From NCBI GenBank assembly GCA_965243635.1, contig OZ251574.1, positions 310,001-374,000 of the forward strand: a stretch of 64,000 bases of DNA. Direction: 5' to 3'. Below, piece after piece: positions 51,703 to 61,240 of the stretch (within the stretch, counting starts at the first letter, position 1; every line of letters begins with the position of its first letter). This stretch comes from Rs1 sp000416275. Its GTDB lineage: Bacteria; Pseudomonadota; Gammaproteobacteria; Pseudomonadales; Balneatricaceae. Both the position numbers and the translations under genes were made by a program. The notes beneath the pieces were generated by a model that ran no database searches, was not told the origin of the DNA, and saw only the letters and a list, made by a program, of their open reading frames with translations.

Positions 51703-52572
51703 TTGTCGGACCAAAAAAATCACTATCAGCTAATTGCCCAGGCGATTGAGTACATCAATATAAATTTTAGAGATCAGCCATCATTGACTGAAATTGCCAC
51801 AGCAGTAGGGTTAAGTCCCTTTCATTTTCAGCGCATGTTTACTGAGTGGGCAGGTGTCAGCCCGAAGAAATTTATGCAATTTATTAGTGTTGAATACGCT
51901 AAGCAATTATTGAGTGCGCAGCAGCTGAGCTTGCTAGACGCTGCCTATCAAACAGGTTTGTCAGGTACCAGTCGGTTGCATGATTTATTCATTAATATTG
52001 AGGGGATGACGCCTGGAGAATATAAAAATGGCGGTCGTGCGCTGGTAATAAATTATAGCTTTAATCACTCTCCCTTTGGCGAAATGCTGGTGGCATCAAC
52101 GACCAAAGGCATTTGCCACATCAGTTTTGTCGAGGGGCAGTTAGTGGCGCTGCATAATTTAAAGAGTAATTTTTGTAATGCTATCTTTGAGCATAAACAA
52201 GATTCTTTTCAGCGAGATGTAATGGCGGCTTTGAATGGTGATTGGCGGGGAGTAAATGCAGCGAGTACTAAAATACAGCTCCATTTAAAAGGCACTGCTT
52301 TTCAGTTAAAAGTGTGGCAGGCGCTATTAAACATCCCGCTGGGGAGCTTATCTACCTATGGTGTTATCGCCAGCAATATAGGTAATGCAAATGCTGCCAG
52401 GGCGGTGGGGACGGCGATTGGTCATAATCCAGTCGCTTTGATTGTTCCATGTCATCGGGTGATACAAGCAACTGGGAAATTGGGTGGTTATCGCTGGGGA
52501 AGTACCCGAAAGACTGCCATAGTCGGTTGGGAGGGAGTGACGTCTAGTGATGCGTGTAAAGGTTTTATATAG
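51703..52572 (+). CDS. AraC-type HTH fused to methylated-DNA-protein-cysteine methyltransferase (Ada-like)
   Basis: 289 residues from a TTG start with CGGGAG upstream. Residues 8-105 are an AraC-family double HTH (LTEIATAVGLSPFHFQRMF, LDAAYQTGLSGTSRLHDLF). The C-terminal part is an O6-alkylguanine transferase with the acceptor Cys in IVPCHRVIQATGKLGGY and the STYGVIA wing. The N-terminal phosphotriester-accepting Cys domain of full Ada is absent. It repairs alkylated guanine and may regulate its own gene. Confidence 0.92.
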   Translation: MSDQKNHYQLIAQAIEYININFRDQPSLTEIATAVGLSPFHFQRMFTEWAGVSPKKFMQFISVEYAKQLLSAQQLSLLDAAYQTGLSGTSRLHDLFINIEGMTPGEYKNGGRALVINYSFNHSPFGEMLVASTTKGICHISFVEGQLVALHNLKSNFCNAIFEHKQDSFQRDVMAALNGDWRGVNAASTKIQLHLKGTAFQLKVWQALLNIPLGSLSTYGVIASNIGNANAARAVGTAIGHNPVALIVPCHRVIQATGKLGGYRWGSTRKTAIVGWEGVTSSDACKGFI

Positions 52573-52963
52573 AGCTGTCCATCTGTTGTTGTAACCATAA
52601 GCTGGCACTGGCTGAATCATCGAAAAATTGGCAGGGAATTCGTATCTTACTATAAATACTGGATAGCTGCTCTTGAAGGATGCTCGCCCCAAAACAATCT
52701 TTGAAGATAAAGGCTACTGCGATCAATCCTTGCTCTTTTCTAAATTGGGTTAAATGATGCATTTGTTGTTGTGCTTCAGGGGTGTATAGACAATTTTGGT
52801 GCATTTGATTTAACTGTGTCCAAGGTCCTTCTATCTGTTGGATGGCTAAAATTAAGTCTTCTTTATAGTTTGAAACGGCCTGAGTATTAAAAGGGCCTAA
52901 TGCAAGAACATGGATAGTGTTATTTTGCACGGATACTTTAAAATGACCATGAGATTCAAACAA
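52565..52963 (-). CDS. hypothetical protein, STAS-like
   Basis: 132 residues, convergent with the Ada-like gene (8-base overlap of stops). The alternating pattern (FKVSVQNNTIHVLALGPFNT, LIAVAFIFKDCFGASILQEQ) suggests a small alpha/beta fold such as STAS/SpoIIAA-like, with no membrane segment or signal. Family assignment is weak. Similar-looking proteins are known as conserved hypotheticals in marine gammaproteobacteria. Confidence 0.6.
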   Translation of the reverse strand: MFESHGHFKVSVQNNTIHVLALGPFNTQAVSNYKEDLILAIQQIEGPWTQLNQMHQNCLYTPEAQQQMHHLTQFRKEQGLIAVAFIFKDCFGASILQEQLSSIYSKIRIPCQFFDDSASASLWLQQQMDSSI

Positions 52964-52995
52964 TTTTTCACCACTTAAATATAATAGCCTGGTAG

Positions 52996-53091
52996 GGCGT
53001 GCAGAGAAATTAGCGCTGCGTGTTAACGGCTTTCAGCGGACAGGCAGTATGCCTGCAACTTGTGCCTTAGTCACGAACTTACTCTGTATTC
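52996..53091. repeat. MITE-B copy
   Basis: GGCGTGCAGAGAAATTAGCG at the left and CACGAACTTACTCTGTATTC at the right align with the reversed 32002-32097 copy, including TTAACGGCTTTC in the middle. It lies 190 bp before the binding-protein gene. Confidence 0.6.
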
Positions 53092-53283
53092 TAGAAGCCT
53101 GTCAAGCTTGAACGATAGTTGCGAGAAAGAGCTGGATAGAACACTAAAATCTGGTTTTTTGTCGTAGATTAGTCGCCCTTCTAGGGCGTGTGTTGCTTGT
53201 TTAGTGATTTCCTAATAGTGTTGTAGGTATAAACGTTTATTGGGCTGCTGTGGAATGAGCATCGCAGTGTCGGAGGTATTATT

Positions 53284-54033
53284 ATGCTTAAGCTTATATG
53301 TGTTAAAAGGCGCGCGTTAATATTTTTACTGTTTTTTGTAGTAAGTACTGCTACTTCTGCAGGAACGTTAAATATTTTCGCTACAAATTACCCTCCATTC
53401 AATATTAAAAGTGCGCCGAGTCAGCCAGGATTTGATGTTGAGGTTAGTATTGCTGCATTTGCCGCTGTTGGGATTGATATCGAGGTCAAATTTCAACCTT
53501 GGGCAAGAATTATGCGTGATGTGAAATCGGGCGTAGCGACCGCTGCAGTGACTTGTAGTAAAGTTAAAGAGCGTCTTAGCTTTGCGGATCTATCAGAGCA
53601 AATTAGCTCGACGCGTATGGCGGTCATAACTCATAGGAATTATTCGGGAGCTCCTTTGAGTGTTGTCGATGATCTACGTAATAAAAAAGTGATCGCTGTT
53701 AATGGCTTTGCTACGCAAAAGGAGTTGGTCAAAAACGGCATTAAGCATTCAAGCGTGAACAGTATCGAAGATGCGTTGGCTGTTTTGCTGCGCCGTAATC
53801 AAGATGTTTTCTATATAGGTTGGGAGTCAGCTGCTTATGTTGCTCAGCAGATGGGAATCCTAGATAAATTAAATTTTGCTGGAGTAGCAAGTGTTGATGA
53901 TCATCCGTTTTATTTATGTTTCAGTAAAAAATGGCCGGCGAGCAAAAAATTATTAAAAACTTTTAATAAGGGCTTAAAAATAATTCAGGAAAATGGAACC
54001 TTTCAAAATATTCATGCTCGCTACGGGTTGTAA
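53284..54033 (+). CDS. periplasmic solute-binding protein, SBP_bac_3 family
   Basis: 249 residues. The signal peptide (KRRALIFLLFFVVSTATSAG) is followed by LNIFATNYPPFNIKS, PGFDVEVSIAAFAAVGIDIE and VTCSKVKERLSFADL, which fit family 3 amino-acid-type binding proteins. The acidic or basic ligand clamp is not clear. No ABC permease or ATPase lies nearby, so it may work as a sensor input or with distant transporter genes. It is convergent with a two-component regulator gene. Confidence 0.85.
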   Translation: MLKLICVKRRALIFLLFFVVSTATSAGTLNIFATNYPPFNIKSAPSQPGFDVEVSIAAFAAVGIDIEVKFQPWARIMRDVKSGVATAAVTCSKVKERLSFADLSEQISSTRMAVITHRNYSGAPLSVVDDLRNKKVIAVNGFATQKELVKNGIKHSSVNSIEDALAVLLRRNQDVFYIGWESAAYVAQQMGILDKLNFAGVASVDDHPFYLCFSKKWPASKKLLKTFNKGLKIIQENGTFQNIHARYGL

Positions 54034-54034
54034 T

Positions 54035-54073
54035 ATAACCACGATTTGACAGATGCGAAGTTGCGTGGTTAAT
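54035..54073. terminator. hairpin between convergent genes
   Basis: TAACCACG and CGTGGTTA pair around a 20-base loop between the binding protein and the response regulator. No T run. Confidence 0.5.
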
Positions 54074-54782
54074 CATTTAAGCTAGTTCTAAGGTATAAGC
54101 GCTCTGGCCTACCTACTGAACCATAGCTAACATCGGCAATTAATTCTGAATTACTCACTAAATATTCTAGGTAACGTCTGGCAGTGGTGCGGCTACTGCC
54201 TACTAATTCTCCCATTTGTTCCGCGGTATGCCCAGAAGTTGAACTGGAAAATATACTACGGATTTTTTCTAAAGTTAGCGGGTCAATCCCCTTTGGTAAA
54301 TTTGAGTTCAGTATGTTTTTTTGCGATAGCAGGTTGCGCGGCAATAGTTGATCAACCGTTGATTGGTCCAGTCCTTTCTTGCTTTGGTTCTCCAGTGCTT
54401 GAAGTTTGTTACTGTGATCGCGAAAATTGTGGAGTGCCGTTTGCAAACGATCAAATACTAAAGGTTTTAAAATGTAATCAAAGACTCCGCTGTGCAGTGC
54501 TTCGGTTAAGCTATTAACATCTTTTGCCGCAGTGATTAAAATAACATCACTGGTGCTTTTGCTGCGCCGAATTTCTCTTAATAGCTCTAAACCATTTCCT
54601 TCAGGGAAATGAATGTCTAGCAATAATAGATCAGGTTCTAACACTTCTATCATGTCCTGAGCATCAATTGTTGTGTGCGCAATTCCGAGGATTTCAAATC
54701 CATCTATCCGCTCGATGAAACGGCGTTGAATTTCTGCGATTTTATGATCGTCCTCAGCAATAACAATACTGATGTTACTCAT
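54069..54782 (-). CDS. response regulator, CitB/DcuR type
   Basis: 237 residues. Receiver domain with Glu-Asp-Asp at 10-12, the phospho-acceptor Asp56 in LLLLDIHFPEG and Lys in ILKPLVF. The C-terminal HTH (TAEQMGELVGSSRTTARRYLEYL) matches the CitB/DcuR output type. It lies 139 bp downstream of its histidine kinase on the same strand. Targets are unknown; the related systems control dicarboxylate or citrate transport. Confidence 0.93.
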   Translation of the reverse strand: MSNISIVIAEDDHKIAEIQRRFIERIDGFEILGIAHTTIDAQDMIEVLEPDLLLLDIHFPEGNGLELLREIRRSKSTSDVILITAAKDVNSLTEALHSGVFDYILKPLVFDRLQTALHNFRDHSNKLQALENQSKKGLDQSTVDQLLPRNLLSQKNILNSNLPKGIDPLTLEKIRSIFSSSTSGHTAEQMGELVGSSRTTARRYLEYLVSNSELIADVSYGSVGRPERLYLRTSLND

Positions 54783-54921
54783 TTTTTGATCACCTGATAG
54801 AATATGTGGTTAATAAAACGCTGAAACTCTCGCATGAAACTGTATCTCAAGGCAAGATAAATACAAATAAAAGAAGTTGTTACGATGTTTTTAGTTAGTT
54901 GATTAAGTTTTCTCCACACAT

Positions 54922-56562
54922 TTAATCTCGCACTTCCCTATAAGCCGTGGGGGTATGTGACTTGTTTTTAAGTTCCTTAGGTAAAAACAAGGTTATTCTG
55001 GTCCCGCCCTCGTTAGGTTTAGAAATTTGAATGCTGCCCTCCAGTAAAGTCACTATTTGCTTAGCTAAGTACAGTCCCCATCCATGCCCACCTTCATCTT
55101 TACTGCTGTAGCCTTGGGTGAAAATTTGCTGCTCTACCTCGGTTGAAATGCCCGGTCCTCTGTCTTCCACTTCGATGATGATATCTTTTCCTATATCAGT
55201 CATTGATAAGTAGATCGAGGTCGCCTGGGTTTTTAAGGAGGCCTCATAAGCATTATCCAGTAAATTTCCCAGCACGGTAATAATTTGTTCAGGTTTTATG
55301 TGTTTAGGCAATGCGCCTACCGTACTCTCGTCATCGAGGATTAAATTCAAGCCCATTTCTCGAGCTCGGTTGAATTTGCCGATTATACAACCTGATAACA
55401 CTGGGTCTTCAACGGCATTGACCAATAGATGGATCAGTGCCTGCTGTGCTTGGGTTTCACTACTGATTAACTCTAAAGCTTGTTTGTTGGCACCGAGCTC
55501 AATTAAGCCGGCAATAGTGTTTAGTTTGTTGGCGTATTCATGAGTTTGACTGCGTAAGGTTTGCGCGTATTGTTCCGATTGAGTCAGGCGCTGGCTGACC
55601 ATGTCTAATTCATCTTTTAAACGAAAGCTGGAAACCACACCGACGGGCGTATCTCCATCGAATATCGGGATTCTATTGGCGACCAGCACATTGTTATTGC
55701 GATATATTTCTCGATCAAATTGGGGTTCTCTGGTCTCTAGTAAACTCAGCATAGTGCTATCGGGTAAAATGTCACTCAAGTGTTTGCCTTTCAGGCTCTC
55801 CCCTTCGGTTAAGCCAAACAGCCTGACCGCCTCAGGATTAAAGGTAATAATAGTGCCCTCGGTATTGACGGCTATTATCCCCTCGCGGACACTTTCTAAA
55901 GTGGCGTCATACTCTTGGAATAATCGGGCAATTTGCTCCGGCTCTAAGCCAAATATCGCTTTTTTGAAGTAGCTGGTAATACGCAGGGCTGCGAGTACGG
56001 AGAAAATTAAACCGACAAAAATAGCGACAATGATGCTGGCTTGATAGCGGTAGATAGTCATGCTGACATTATCCAGCATGTATCCCACGGAGACTAAACC
56101 AATGATTTCTCCTCGTTCGTCTAGGATTGGAGTTTTTCCTCGAATAGAGGGGCCCAAGGTGCCAACTGCTTTGGATACATAAGACTCTCCGAGCTTCAAG
56201 GCGCGGTAATTGTCACCGCCTTTCATGGCTTTGCCTATCCGCTCGGGAACTGGATGCGATAGCCTGATGCCGTCAATGGTACCAATGACCACAAACCTAG
56301 CATCACTATTAAGACGAATTCGCTCGGCTAATTTCTGCAAGTTCCGGCTGTTTCGCTGCTGCACACCGATCCGTACTTCTGGCTGAGTAGCCACGCCTTT
56401 GGCCATCTGCAAAGCTCTTTGGCCAATTTGCTCTTCAAGACTGGAAGCTAAGTGTTGGAGTGCGTAGCCACCTAATAGGATGGCTTGAATTAAAGCGGTA
56501 GCACACAGTGCCAGTAATAGGCGAGATTGAAGTGTGAGCGGTAAAATATTCTTTAGAGTCAT
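54922..56562 (-). CDS. sensor histidine kinase, CitA/DcuS type
   Basis: 546 residues. Membrane helix at about 15-33, periplasmic Cache-like sensor to about 175 (IGTIDGIRLSHPVPERIGK), second helix at 178-200, PAS domain (VREGIIAVNTEGTIITFNPEA), SpoOB-like dimerisation with the phospho-His in RSQTHEYANKLNTIAGL, and HATPase (LLDNAYEA, DRGPGIS, GHGWGLYLAKQIV). This order is that of CitA/DcuS. No transporter gene is adjacent, so the ligand, likely a carboxylate, is a guess. Confidence 0.93.
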   Translation of the reverse strand: MTLKNILPLTLQSRLLLALCATALIQAILLGGYALQHLASSLEEQIGQRALQMAKGVATQPEVRIGVQQRNSRNLQKLAERIRLNSDARFVVIGTIDGIRLSHPVPERIGKAMKGGDNYRALKLGESYVSKAVGTLGPSIRGKTPILDERGEIIGLVSVGYMLDNVSMTIYRYQASIIVAIFVGLIFSVLAALRITSYFKKAIFGLEPEQIARLFQEYDATLESVREGIIAVNTEGTIITFNPEAVRLFGLTEGESLKGKHLSDILPDSTMLSLLETREPQFDREIYRNNNVLVANRIPIFDGDTPVGVVSSFRLKDELDMVSQRLTQSEQYAQTLRSQTHEYANKLNTIAGLIELGANKQALELISSETQAQQALIHLLVNAVEDPVLSGCIIGKFNRAREMGLNLILDDESTVGALPKHIKPEQIITVLGNLLDNAYEASLKTQATSIYLSMTDIGKDIIIEVEDRGPGISTEVEQQIFTQGYSSKDEGGHGWGLYLAKQIVTLLEGSIQISKPNEGGTRITLFLPKELKNKSHTPTAYREVRD

Positions 56563-56779
56563 AGCGATCGTCAGTTGTAAAAGAGTCTAGAGGATAACCT
56601 CAGCAAAGGGAGGGAACAATAGGGTGGCTGTTAAAATTTATGCTCTATGCAAGAATTAGCCATGTCGAGAGTGCATGTTGGAATGTCTAGTCACCATTAG
56701 GCATTGAATTATAGATGGTGTTAGCTTTTTTGCTAAAGCAGTTGGCGCCGATTTAAAAAAACGACGCAAAAGCTGTTGG

Positions 56780-57436
56780 TTACTCTTTAAAGCTAATAAT
56801 CGGCCAGCCGTTTTGCGCTGCAACTTTACTTAAATACGGGTCGGCATCGACTGCAATAGGATGATCGACAATTTCAAGTAATGGTAAGTCATTGCGTGAA
56901 TCGCTGTAAAAATAGCTGCCTTTTAGTTGGTGTGAATTGTTTGCGAGCCATTGCTGTAGACGGGTAATTTTTCCCGCTTGAAAACAGGGGGTTCCCAGAT
57001 AGTTGCCAGTGTATTCACCGTCAATAATTTCTGGAGCAGTCGCTATAATATCATCAACTTCTAGAAAAGAGGCGATCGGAGCTGTGACAAATAGATTGGT
57101 GGCAGTGATGATGAGGATGAAGTCTCCCTGATCGCGGTGCATCGATAATTTTTGTAGCGCTTTGGGCTGCATCATCGGCTCAATTTTCTCGATCATAAAT
57201 TCGCTGTGCCACTGCATCAGCTGCTCTCTTTTAAAGTCTTTTAATGGCTGTAACGCAAATTTTAAAAATTCATCTATATCCATGCTACCAGTAACGTACT
57301 GTTGGTAAAAATGATCGTTTGCCTGCCGGTATAAATCGACATCGACTATGCCTTTCTCGCAGAGAAACTCACCCCAGGCATGGTCGCTATCGCCATTGAT
57401 TAATGTATTGTCTAAGTCAAAAATAGCCAGCGCCAT
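56780..57436 (-). CDS. HAD-IB phosphatase (SerB-like)
   Basis: 218 residues. FDLDNTLINGDSD is motif I, IITATN motif II, and YSDSRNDLPLLEIVDHPIAV motif III/IV. The HAD subfamily IB helical cap lies between. In Pseudomonas a gene of this family precedes rppH and ptsP, as here, but is there transcribed away or with them depending on species. The substrate (phosphoserine or histidinol phosphate) is not determined. Confidence 0.88.
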   Translation of the reverse strand: MALAIFDLDNTLINGDSDHAWGEFLCEKGIVDVDLYRQANDHFYQQYVTGSMDIDEFLKFALQPLKDFKREQLMQWHSEFMIEKIEPMMQPKALQKLSMHRDQGDFILIITATNLFVTAPIASFLEVDDIIATAPEIIDGEYTGNYLGTPCFQAGKITRLQQWLANNSHQLKGSYFYSDSRNDLPLLEIVDHPIAVDADPYLSKVAAQNGWPIISFKE

Positions 57437-57501
57437 GTGTGTATCCTTACCTGTTAGTATTATAAAAGGTTAAAAAAGGTCGCGAAATTTGCTGTAATCA
57501 A

Positions 57502-57698
57502 TCCTGAATCCGCGGTTTTAAAGTGGCTGCAGAGCATGAAAGGTTAGTTTTACGGCACAGTTAAAAAATCGTAGCGGCAAACTCCTATGCGCCTCCATCA
57601 GCTAAATGAAAGCATAAAATTCTTAGGTTCAGTGGCCGTTTTTCAAACCGTATAGGATCAATAGTTTATGCTAAGCGCCGCATCGAAGTCACTGATCG
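57502..57698 (-). repeat. diverged, longer MITE-A copy
   Basis: TCCTGAATCCGCGGTTTTAA at one end, GCATCGAAGTCACTGATCGA at the other. Internal segments TTTTACGG, AGGTTCAGTGGCCGTTTTTC and GGATCAATAGTTTATGC align with intact copies, with an extra about 35 bp in the middle. The reading frame of the intact copies is broken by stops here. Confidence 0.65.
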
Positions 57699-57859
57699 AG
57701 TGATCACATGATGCTATCTTACCTGAAACGCTGTGATCAAGCGTGGAATACCCAAAAAAGTTTAAAAAATACCAATGATTTTGGACGGATTTAGGCTTAG
57801 CTATTTTCAGCAGCGCTGATGTGTGGAACAATAGCTGAAAGAATTTTAGGGATTATGTG

Positions 57860-58351
57860 GTGATAGATTCAGACGGGTTCAGACCAAATGTCGGTATCAT
57901 TTTGGCAAACTCGCAGGGACAAGTGTTATGGGCGCGGCGAATTGGCCAAACATCTTGGCAGTTCCCCCAGGGGGGAATCAACCAAGGAGAAACCCCAGAA
58001 CAAGCGATGTACAGAGAAGTGGAAGAGGAGATAGGTTTAACCGCGAAAGATTTTGAAATCATAGCGGTTACCCGAGGCTGGTTGAGGTATAGATTACCCA
58101 AGCGCATGATTCGGTATAACTCTCTGCCTGTTTGTATAGGTCAAAAACAAAAATGGTACTTGCTAAAAATACTCAGCAGTGACGACACAGTGGATATAAA
58201 CTCGACCAATATGCCAGAATTTGATGGCTGGCGCTGGGTGAGTTATTGGTATCCTCTGGGTCAAGTCATTGCATTTAAGCGCGAGGTGTATCGAAAAGCA
58301 ATGAAGGAATTGTCGCCTAAGTTATCTCGATTGGTCACAGATTCCGGTTAG
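57860..58351 (+). CDS. rppH: RNA pyrophosphohydrolase RppH
   Basis: 163 residues from GTG 57860 (MIDSDGFRPNVG, the family start); a second GTG at 57857 would add one residue. The Nudix box GGINQGETPEQAMYREVEEEIGL is intact. KPVCIGQKQ-like SLPVCIGQKQKWYLL and FDGWRWVSYWYPLGQV are typical. It removes pyrophosphate from mRNA 5' ends and so starts decay. ptsP follows after 30 bp, forming an operon. Confidence 0.95.
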   Translation: MIDSDGFRPNVGIILANSQGQVLWARRIGQTSWQFPQGGINQGETPEQAMYREVEEEIGLTAKDFEIIAVTRGWLRYRLPKRMIRYNSLPVCIGQKQKWYLLKILSSDDTVDINSTNMPEFDGWRWVSYWYPLGQVIAFKREVYRKAMKELSPKLSRLVTDSG

Positions 58352-58381
58352 AGTATAGAAATTATCGAAAAAGGAGGTTGA

Positions 58382-60670
58382 ATGCTTAAGTTGTTGCGCA
58401 AAATAGTGACTGAAGTTAGGGCTGAATCTGATTTAGAGGCAGTGTTAAAGCTGATTGTGCGCAGAATTCAAGAGGGTATGGAAACCCAAGTTTGCTCTAT
58501 ATATCTTAAAGACCAAACCAATCAGCGGTTGGTTTTAAGGGCCTCTGAAGGATTGCACCAAAAATCTATTGGCAGCAGTTTGTCAGAGTGTGAAGGGGTG
58601 GTTGGTTTAGTGGCCAATCGTGCCGAACCTGTCAATACTGATGATATAGAACACCACCCATCATACTGTTTTATCCCGGGCACTGGCGAAGAGCGCTATC
58701 ACTCTTTTTTAGGGGTGCCTATTATCTACCAAAGGGATGTTTTAGGGGTGCTAGTTATTCAACAGCACGATGGGCGGCGCTATAAAGAAATTGAAGAGTC
58801 ATTTCTCATTACCGTTTCCGCGCAGCTCGCCGGTATTATCATCCAGGCAGAAGCTAGCGCTGCGGTATCAAAAACACAGCTTGAGAAAAAACCACAATTG
58901 GATCGCTGTTTCATTGGTGTATCCGGCTCTCCCGGTATCGCCATTGGCAATGTAGTTGTAGTCTCGCAATCGGCAGAAATGGATGCTGTTGCCGAGCGAG
59001 AAATAACTGATACAGCAGCTGAAGTTAAGCTGTTTGAAACGGCCCTTGAACACGTGCGCAGTGATGTGCGAGCTGCGAGTGCGCGCCTTGCAGAAAAATT
59101 AGGAGAACAAGAGCAAGCTCTGTTTGATGTGTATTTACGGATGCTGGAAGATAACTCTCTGGCGGGCGAAATAGTCAAGCGTATCCAGGCGGGTAGTTGT
59201 GCTCAATGGGCGCTCAGTTCTGTGATTCTTGAACACACTCGTCAATTTGACCGAATGGATGACCCTTACCTGAAGGAGAGAGCATCAGATATTCGAGATT
59301 TAGGGCGTCGAATTTTGACCTATTTGCAAGAGGATGAAGGTCCTCAGTCCATAGAATTTGCAGAGGGTAGTATTTTGGTGGCGGAAGAACTCTCTCCTGC
59401 GATGCTCGGTGAAATAGCCACCGAGCAGCTGTCGGGATTGGTGTCTGTCAAAGGCTCCGGAAATTCGCATGCGGCAATTTTAGCGCGCTCGATGGGAATC
59501 CCCACGGTGATGGGAGCCATTGATTTACCGTATAAAAAACTGAATGGGCGAATGGTAGTACTGGACGGACACTCAGGTAGGCTATATTTAAACCCCTCTC
59601 AAGAGCTGTTAGATATTTACCGGGCGCAATTAAAAGCCGAGCTTGAGCAAGAAGCTGAACTCGATTGTTTGAAATTATTAGCTGCTCAAACGCTGGACGG
59701 CGTCACTATACCTCTATGGGTGAATACAGGGCTGATTGCGGATGTGCAGCGCTCTTTAGATAAAGGTGCGGAGGGGATAGGTCTGTATCGTACTGAAATT
59801 CCATTTATGATTCGCAATGTCTTTCCCTCTGAGCAAGAGCAAACACAAATATATACCAAGCAGCTAGAGGCCTTTGCCCCCAAGCCGGTGACGATGCGTA
59901 CCTTAGATATTGGTGGAGACAAATCTTTAAGCTATTTCCCTATCGAAGAAGAAAACCCATTTTTAGGTTGGCGCGGCATTCGAGTGACTTTGGATCACCC
60001 GGAAATATTTTTAGTGCAAATTCGAGCGATGCTCAAGGCAAACGTGAATTTTGGCAATTTGCGGATTATGTTACCGATGGTCACTAGCATCAACGAGGTG
60101 ACAGAATCAGTGGCTTTAATTGATCGAGCTGTAATGGAGTTGTGTGAAGAGGGTATTGCAGTCATTCGTCCGCCGATCGGGGTGATGATTGAAGTGCCCG
60201 CCGCTTTGTACTTAACTCGAGTGTTTGCTCGGCAGGTAGATTTTATTTCGGTGGGCTCTAATGACCTCACTCAATATTTGCTAGCGGTCGATCGCAACAA
60301 TCCTCGAGTGGCCTCGCTTTATAGTAATTATCACCCCGCAGTGCTGCAGGCTTTAAAATACATCGTAAAAGAAGCACACAAAGAGCAAGTTAAAGTCTCT
60401 ATTTGTGGTGAGATTGCCGCAGATCCAGCGGGGGCTCTGCTTTTGATGGCAATGGGCTACGATTATTTATCGATGAATGCTAATAATTTACCAAAAATTA
60501 AAGCCTCGATTAGAAGCAGTGATTTTTCACAAGTGAGTGAAATGCTGCGGCGGGTATTGCGACTCAGCGATTCCGGACAGATTAAAAAAGAAATAGATCG
60601 ATCACTGGCTGCTATGGGTCTAGCAAAATTAATTAATAGCAATACTGCTGCCAATGACTGTCGAGGTTAA
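58382..60670 (+). CDS. ptsP: PEP-protein phosphotransferase PtsP (enzyme I-Ntr)
   Basis: 762 residues. An N-terminal GAF domain (1-160, EGMETQVCSIYLKDQTNQRL) senses glutamine or small ligands. The EI part has the phospho-His segment GSGNSHAAILARSMGIPTVMG, the PEP-binding TLDIGGDKSLSYF, GWRGIRV and the catalytic Cys in ICGEIAADP. AAGGAGG lies just before the ATG. It passes phosphate to NPr (PtsO) and EIIA-Ntr (PtsN), not in this window. Confidence 0.96.
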   Translation: MLKLLRKIVTEVRAESDLEAVLKLIVRRIQEGMETQVCSIYLKDQTNQRLVLRASEGLHQKSIGSSLSECEGVVGLVANRAEPVNTDDIEHHPSYCFIPGTGEERYHSFLGVPIIYQRDVLGVLVIQQHDGRRYKEIEESFLITVSAQLAGIIIQAEASAAVSKTQLEKKPQLDRCFIGVSGSPGIAIGNVVVVSQSAEMDAVAEREITDTAAEVKLFETALEHVRSDVRAASARLAEKLGEQEQALFDVYLRMLEDNSLAGEIVKRIQAGSCAQWALSSVILEHTRQFDRMDDPYLKERASDIRDLGRRILTYLQEDEGPQSIEFAEGSILVAEELSPAMLGEIATEQLSGLVSVKGSGNSHAAILARSMGIPTVMGAIDLPYKKLNGRMVVLDGHSGRLYLNPSQELLDIYRAQLKAELEQEAELDCLKLLAAQTLDGVTIPLWVNTGLIADVQRSLDKGAEGIGLYRTEIPFMIRNVFPSEQEQTQIYTKQLEAFAPKPVTMRTLDIGGDKSLSYFPIEEENPFLGWRGIRVTLDHPEIFLVQIRAMLKANVNFGNLRIMLPMVTSINEVTESVALIDRAVMELCEEGIAVIRPPIGVMIEVPAALYLTRVFARQVDFISVGSNDLTQYLLAVDRNNPRVASLYSNYHPAVLQALKYIVKEAHKEQVKVSICGEIAADPAGALLLMAMGYDYLSMNANNLPKIKASIRSSDFSQVSEMLRRVLRLSDSGQIKKEIDRSLAAMGLAKLINSNTAANDCRG

Positions 60671-61240
60671 TATAGTACTAGGTTCGCCGGTGATTGTTGA
60701 GCAGTGGTAACTAATTTCATGGATCAAACTTGTTCCCTCTCGAGGTTGTATAACCATCCTGAATCGGTGGCCTCAGAGAGAATGAAGAGCATAGCATATT
60801 GGTTTTACGGTTCAATTCAATGATCTTGTCGGCAGGTTCATATACGTCCTGTATTGGCTGAATAAATCCGTCCATGCATTAATTTCTTGTATTCATTGGC
60901 TATTCCATCCGGTGCTTCACTGGCTATAGCGATAGGTGCTGAGTTTTCGTTTCGCAATTGATGTTGCTGCTGGATATTAGGTTTTGGCAAAATGAGTAAA
61001 AACTCATCTGCTTGGCTGGCATAATCAATCAGAATTGATGGTGTTGTCGCTAGCAAAAAGTGATCAAACAGCTAGTGCCAGTCGATTAAAAATATTGAAC
61101 TTTAGCGGGTTTTTGAAAGTATAATAAAGTGCGCTAATCCGCCAATATAATAGCTGCCATACTCTTGTCATGCTGTAAGATGGAGCTGCAAATAATCACT
61201 GCTTGGATTTAATTAACTTACGACGTAAGGACTGTTTTTT
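60671..61240. other. 570-bp intergenic region between ptsP and lgt
   Basis: Contains a half MITE-A at 60757-60840. A 72-codon minus frame (60838-61056) is present, but its end is supplied by the MITE and I do not recognise it. The last 100 bp should hold the lgt-thyA promoter. Confidence 0.4.
60757..60840 (-). repeat. half MITE-A copy
   Basis: CCTGAATCGGTGGCCTCAGA is the outer end; ATTGGTTTTACGGTTCAATT and GGCAGGTTCA align with the centre of intact copies. The other half is missing. Confidence 0.55.

Noticed and set aside
60838..61056. 72-codon minus frame between ptsP and lgt
   Set aside because: Its 3' end falls in a MITE-A fragment and no family is recognised; treated as intergenic.
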